From contig JAWXTP010000012.1 of NCBI GenBank assembly GCA_044433415.1, positions 1-43,458 on the forward strand: a stretch of 43,458 bases of DNA, read 5' to 3'. The DNA comes from JAWXTP01 sp044433415. GTDB lineage: Bacteria; Bacteroidota; Bacteroidia; Bacteroidales; Rikenellaceae. The notes under the pieces were generated by a model. It made no database searches. It worked only from the letters and a program-made list of their open reading frames with translations, and was not told the origin of the DNA. The translations under genes and the position numbers were made by a program. Positions 40,023-43,458 of this stretch are shown here, piece by piece; position 1 is the first letter of the stretch; each line of letters starts with the position of its first letter.

Positions 40023-41525
40023 TTATTTTGTTGATTGTATATTCATTGATTTGTGAAGACGACGTTTCCAGTGTTCGTAAGCATCTTTATATTGCGACTC
40101 TTGAGATAAGTTAGGTTCTATAACCTCTAATTTATCTAAAGTTGCAAATGCTTCGTTATGGTCTTTGTAGATACCTGCTCCTAGTCCAGCGCCCTTAGCA
40201 GCACCAACTGAGCCGTCAGTATCGTAAAGTTCTATTGTTGCACCTGTAACCCCTGCTAAAGTGTTACGGAAGATAGAACTTAGGAACATATTTGCGTGAC
40301 CTGCGTGGATTTTAGATACGTTCATTCCCATTCCTTCCATGATGTCTATACCATATTTAAACGAGAAAACTATACCTTCTTGAGCAGCACGAACAATATG
40401 TGATTTGTTATGTCTATTAAATTCTAGACCTCTAATACTAGATTTGATTTCTTTGTTACATAACATTCTCTCAGCCCCATTACCAAAAGGAAGAACACTA
40501 ACACCTTCACTACCAATAGGAACTTTAGAAGCAAGAACGTTCATTTCTTCGTAAGATATTCCTTCTGGAGCGATGTTGCGCTTAATCCAAGAGTTAAGTA
40601 TGCCTGTTCCGTTTACGCATAATAGTACACCTAAACGAGTTTGATCTGCTGTATGATTAACGTGAGCAAAAGTATTTACTCTACTTTGAGGATCGTAATT
40701 GATTTCTCCATTCACACCGTATACAACACCAGAAGTACCAGCTGTAGCAGCAATTTCACCTGGGTTGAAAACATTAAGTGAAAGGGCGTTATTAGGTTGG
40801 TCACCAGCTCTATAAGTAACAGGTATACCTTCTGAAAGACCTAGCTCTTCAGCTGCGGCTTTTGTTACTCTACCTTGTTCAGAGAAAGTGTCTTTTATAG
40901 GTGCTAAAAGTGAAGAATCTATACCATAAAACTCTAATAACTCTTTAGAAACTGCACCTGATTTGAAGTCCCAGAACATACCTTCAGAAAGTCCCGAAAC
41001 TGTAGTACAAACTTCGCCAGTAAGTTTCATAGCGATGTAGTCACCAGGAAGCATTATATGAGCAATTTGTTCGTATAATTCAGGTTCGTTGTCTTTTACC
41101 CATGCTAGTTTAGAAGCAGTGAAATTACCAGGTGAGTTAAGCAGGTGAGTTAAGCAGAAGTCTTCGCCTAGCTCTTTGAATGCTTTTTCACCATATCCAA
41201 CAGCCCTACTGTCACACCAAATGATTGATGGACGAAGCACTTCTTGGTTTTTGTCTACACAAACCAGTCCGTGCATTTGGTAAGAGATACCTATAGCTTG
41301 GATTTCTTTTGGAGATATACGGCTTTCTTCAAGTATTGCGCTAGTGGCTAGTTTTAAGTTTTCCCACCAGCTGATAGGGTTTTGTTCTGCCCAACCAGAG
41401 TTTACTGTAATCATAGATGCTTCTGTCTTCGGGAAGAAAGCACTAGAGACACATTTACCGCTAGCTGCGTCTACTAAACATGCTTTTACAGACGAGCTGC
41501 CTATGTCATATCCTAATAAATACAT
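40023..41525 (-). CDS. xylB: Xylulokinase
   Basis: 500 residues, FGGY kinase. The ATP-binding loop GYDIGSSSVKACLVDAASGK is at the start; IQAIGISYQMHGLVCVDKNQ holds the Met-His-Gly substrate loop; YRAGDQPNNALSLN and GATAGTSGVV-type turns follow (here IAATAGTSGVVYG). GAAKGAGLGAG is the C-terminal nucleotide motif. It phosphorylates D-xylulose to xylulose-5-phosphate. It is the first gene of the xylose operon behind a consensus promoter with a ~195-nt 5' UTR. Confidence 0.95.
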   Translation of the reverse strand: MYLLGYDIGSSSVKACLVDAASGKCVSSAFFPKTEASMITVNSGWAEQNPISWWENLKLATSAILEESRISPKEIQAIGISYQMHGLVCVDKNQEVLRPSIIWCDSRAVGYGEKAFKELGEDFCLTHLLNSPGNFTASKLAWVKDNEPELYEQIAHIMLPGDYIAMKLTGEVCTTVSGLSEGMFWDFKSGAVSKELLEFYGIDSSLLAPIKDTFSEQGRVTKAAAEELGLSEGIPVTYRAGDQPNNALSLNVFNPGEIAATAGTSGVVYGVNGEINYDPQSRVNTFAHVNHTADQTRLGVLLCVNGTGILNSWIKRNIAPEGISYEEMNVLASKVPIGSEGVSVLPFGNGAERMLCNKEIKSSIRGLEFNRHNKSHIVRAAQEGIVFSFKYGIDIMEGMGMNVSKIHAGHANMFLSSIFRNTLAGVTGATIELYDTDGSVGAAKGAGLGAGIYKDHNEAFATLDKLEVIEPNLSQESQYKDAYEHWKRRLHKSMNIQSTK

Positions 41526-41726
41526 ATTGTAATATATTTTAATTACCTTTAAAAAACGATTTGTTTTTTATGAATGTTATAATGTCAATTTTGATTAAAA
41601 TCAATTCTCATAAAAACTTAATGTAATAGGAAATATACGGGTCAACGAATCTAGTGTAACTATGGTTATATTGCTTAGTATAAGAGTGAATTTACATTTT
41701 TGTATGGAAAATTGACTTTACAGCAA

Positions 41727-41757
41727 CAAATATATAATTTTTTTTTGGTATTTCAAA
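41727..41757 (-). promoter_or_regulatory. Promoter of the xylose operon
   Basis: Minus strand: TTTG at 41757-41754, 19-nt spacer, TATATTTG at 41734-41727. Downstream, in the 5' UTR, TTGATTAAAATCAA (about 41592-41605) is a small palindrome that could be an operator. No regulator gene is visible in the 700-bp gap. Confidence 0.82.
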
Positions 41758-41920
41758 AAAATGTAACTAAAAAATGCAAAAATAATTACTTTTAGTAAAT
41801 TGACTGATGTGATTTGTGCTTTTTATTTACATGTATAAAATACAATAAAGGCACTTTTTAATGCCATTTATTGCTAGTGGTGACTGATAGTGATATAAGT
41901 TTAAGAATTATTCGTATAAA

Positions 41921-41962
41921 AAAACAGAAGTTACCCCACATTTGTGAAGTAACTTCTGTTTT
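41921..41962 (-). terminator. Terminator of the radical-SAM/adaptor remnant locus
   Basis: Perfect 14-bp stem AAAACAGAAGTTAC/GTAACTTCTGTTTT with 14-nt loop and A/T runs on both sides. Confidence 0.8.
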
Positions 41963-42129
41963 ATACCTAAGGTATAATAATCATTGGTGTGTTTTAAGAG
42001 TATATTGGATATGATATTATTTGCAATAATTAATGCTCTTTTATAATCTGAATTTATATTATTGCAAAAAAACAAAAGACAAACAATATGTCCAACTATA
42101 TTTTATCATAATATTTAAAAATATTATGA

Positions 42130-42222
42130 TTACTTTACATCAATAGATGTTTTGTCATTGTGTCGATTCATATCACTAATAATCACAACATCATTCTCTT
42201 CTAACCCTTTATTAATTATACA
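42130..42222 (-). pseudogene. C-terminal fragment of an HlyD-like efflux adaptor
   Basis: An open frame directly downstream of the radical-SAM ORF has no start codon near its beginning. It reads CIINKGLEENDVVIISDMNR and ends SIDVK. 'GL-x-x-x-D-x-V-I-I-S-D-M' is the usual C-terminal strand of Bacteroidetes HlyD/RND-type periplasmic adaptor proteins. Only the last ~30 residues are left, so I read it as a deletion remnant of an export gene. The family call is from this short motif only. Confidence 0.45.
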
Positions 42223-42227
42223 ATTTG

Positions 42228-43330
42228 TTATTCCATAGGAATATTTATTACTGTTACTACCTCAGAGAAATCAGGGGAATGATATAATAACCCTTGTTTT
42301 TTAAGATTCTTGATAGTTTTTTGTAATGTATCTATATTTATTTTATTGAAAGCAACACGACCTTTTATGATTTTAAATAAGTCAAGCAACGAAATAACTT
42401 TGTCGTTTGAATAGTATAAAATTAACCAATCAATAGAGTCTTGATTAAAAATAATTTCAGAGATTTTTCTACCGTTAATGTACTCGTTATAGAAATATAC
42501 TGCGTCATTCTTATTTATAGAGTAACTATATTTATTATCAATAAAAAATTTCTCAATGCCTTTAAATGCATGCCATTGATAATTTTGAGAGTGTTTTGTA
42601 TAGCTAAAAATATCCCAATGATATTTTGTGTCGACCAAATCTTTCAGAAAGATATATGCTGGCACTGAAAATGACCACCATTTAGCCTCTTTCTTAATTA
42701 TTGGATAGTATTTGCTACTTGAACTTACCTCTAATGGCAGAATAAAATGTTTGAATTGTGGATCTTTTAAGAAAAATCTTAAAAAATATAAGTTTTCTAT
42801 GGCTTCTAGAATATCTTCAGTAGTCTCTTCAGGTAGATTAATAATAAGATTAACGCTACCCAGTAACATGCCATATAAATCTGCTATTTTTACAAAAAAC
42901 AGATTACTCGCAAAAGAGTTTTTTTTATTTATTTTTTTTAGTAATTTATCACTAGGACTTTCATAACCTATTTGTACATATTTAACACCTGCATCAATTA
43001 TTTTTTTTATGATTGAACTATTAAGTCCTTTTGTTATTACCTCTATAATCTCTATTTTGAAATTTGGGTGTTTAGTTTTGATATCTATTAGGCTATTTAA
43101 TAAGAGGTTGGTCTTTTGTATATCTAGGCCAATAAAATCATTATCAAAGAACTGGAATTGATATATACCGTATTTTTTAATCATGTATTCTATCTCAGTA
43201 CATATTTTGTCAATTGACTTAACACGATACTGATAACCAATATTTAGGTAACAAAACTTACACTTGTTCCAATGACATCCTCGACTACCCTCAATTGGAA
43301 TAATTGAAGTATGATGCAATTTCAATTCTT
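42228..43330 (-). pseudogene. Radical SAM protein (B12-binding/RiPP-maturase-like), N-terminally truncated
   Basis: About 365 residues remain. EGSRGCHWNKCKFCYLNIGYQ carries the C-x-x-x-x-x-C-x-x-C-type cluster motif of the cobalamin-binding radical-SAM class. YQFQFFDNDFI and VQIGYESPSDKLLKKINK are typical of that core, and a C-terminal winged-helix-like tail is present (LQKTIKNLKKQGLLYHS). The ~200-residue B12-binding domain expected in front is missing. The frame opens at a TTG (43355) inside the end of an IS30-family element, so the gene was cut by the insertion. Relatives modify ribosomal peptides, but the product here cannot be named. Confidence 0.65.
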
Positions 43331-43351
43331 TTTTTTGAATAAAAGCTGAAT

Positions 43352-43458
43352 TCAACCTGCAAATGCAACTGAATTCATATTAATAATTTGTTTAAATTTT
43401 TCATTTGGTGTGAGGTATCCGAGTCTTTTACGAGGACGATTATTTAGCTTGTTTTCAA
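43352..43458 (-). mobile_element. IS30-family transposase, C-terminal end (runs off the window)
   Basis: The minus strand encodes ENKLNNRPRKRLGYLTPNEK and then FKQIINMNSVAFAG before a TGA at 43354-43352. L-N-x-R-P-R-K-R-L-G-Y-x-T-P-x-E is the hallmark end of IS30-type DDE transposases. Only the last ~35 residues are in the window. The IS boundary should lie within about 30 bp downstream of the stop; I could not fix the inverted repeat. Confidence 0.9.

Overview
The window looks like a chromosomal segment of a low-GC member of the Bacteroidales (Bacteroidetes). The evidence is the family content (6-bladed-propeller and fimbrillin-like lipoproteins, DUF3276/PUR, DUF4924, DUF2795, a bifunctional DAHP synthase/chorismate mutase, a PduO-type adenosyltransferase) and the repeated use of the Bacteroidetes promoter (-33 TTTG, 18-21 nt spacer, -7 TAnnTTTG). 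No rRNA or tRNA gene was seen.

Layout. 1-4.5 kb: a tandem heptamer array, two paralogous propeller lipoproteins, a short lipoprotein whose end looks like a leftover DarT toxin C-terminus, and a DarG-like macrodomain antitoxin. 4.9-6.1 kb (-): a frameshifted fimbrillin-like lipoprotein preceded by a 41-codon small gene and a clear promoter. 6.3-10.7 kb (-): an aromatic amino acid operon (pheA, aminotransferase, tyrA, aroG-chorismate mutase). Its leader encodes a 24-residue peptide with 11 Phe/Tyr, followed by mutually exclusive antiterminator and terminator hairpins, which is a textbook attenuator layout. 10.8-16.2 kb: an apparent genomic island flanked by 46-bp direct repeats of the 3' end of the dbpA-like helicase gene. 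It carries a complete His-Xaa-Ser (Hxs) radical-SAM peptide system (hxsD-hxsB-hxsC-hxsA), a highly structured RNA with its own promoter just upstream, an Abi_2 defence gene and a MITE-like palindromic element. 16.2-22.8 kb (-): the DbpA-like helicase, then the arginine operon (GNAT, argG, argC, argD, argB), preceded by an Arg-rich leader ORF ending in four consecutive CGA codons. 23-41.5 kb: mainly housekeeping genes (birA, yccF, SIMPL protein, DUF4924, S4 protein, pth, rplY, DUF3276, mnmA, a YhiN-like flavoprotein, a degenerate methyltransferase, PduO, DUF2795, murA with Asp in place of the catalytic Cys, trkA, trpB2) and a xylose catabolism group (xylB-xylA, sugar porter). 41.5-43.5 kb: the wreck of a radical-SAM/export locus, with an efflux-adaptor C-terminal fragment, a radical-SAM protein that has lost its N-terminus, and the end of an IS30-family transposase.

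The strongest signals are the two amino-acid leader peptides (Phe/Tyr and Arg), which suggest ribosome-mediated control of both biosynthetic operons, and the Hxs system sitting on an island bounded by duplicated dbpA ends beside an unexplained structured RNA. Three copies of an interspersed repeat, each with a 16-bp GCGACAAGCGTGGAAA arm and a different 9-10 bp minisatellite, sit between genes in the first 16 kb.
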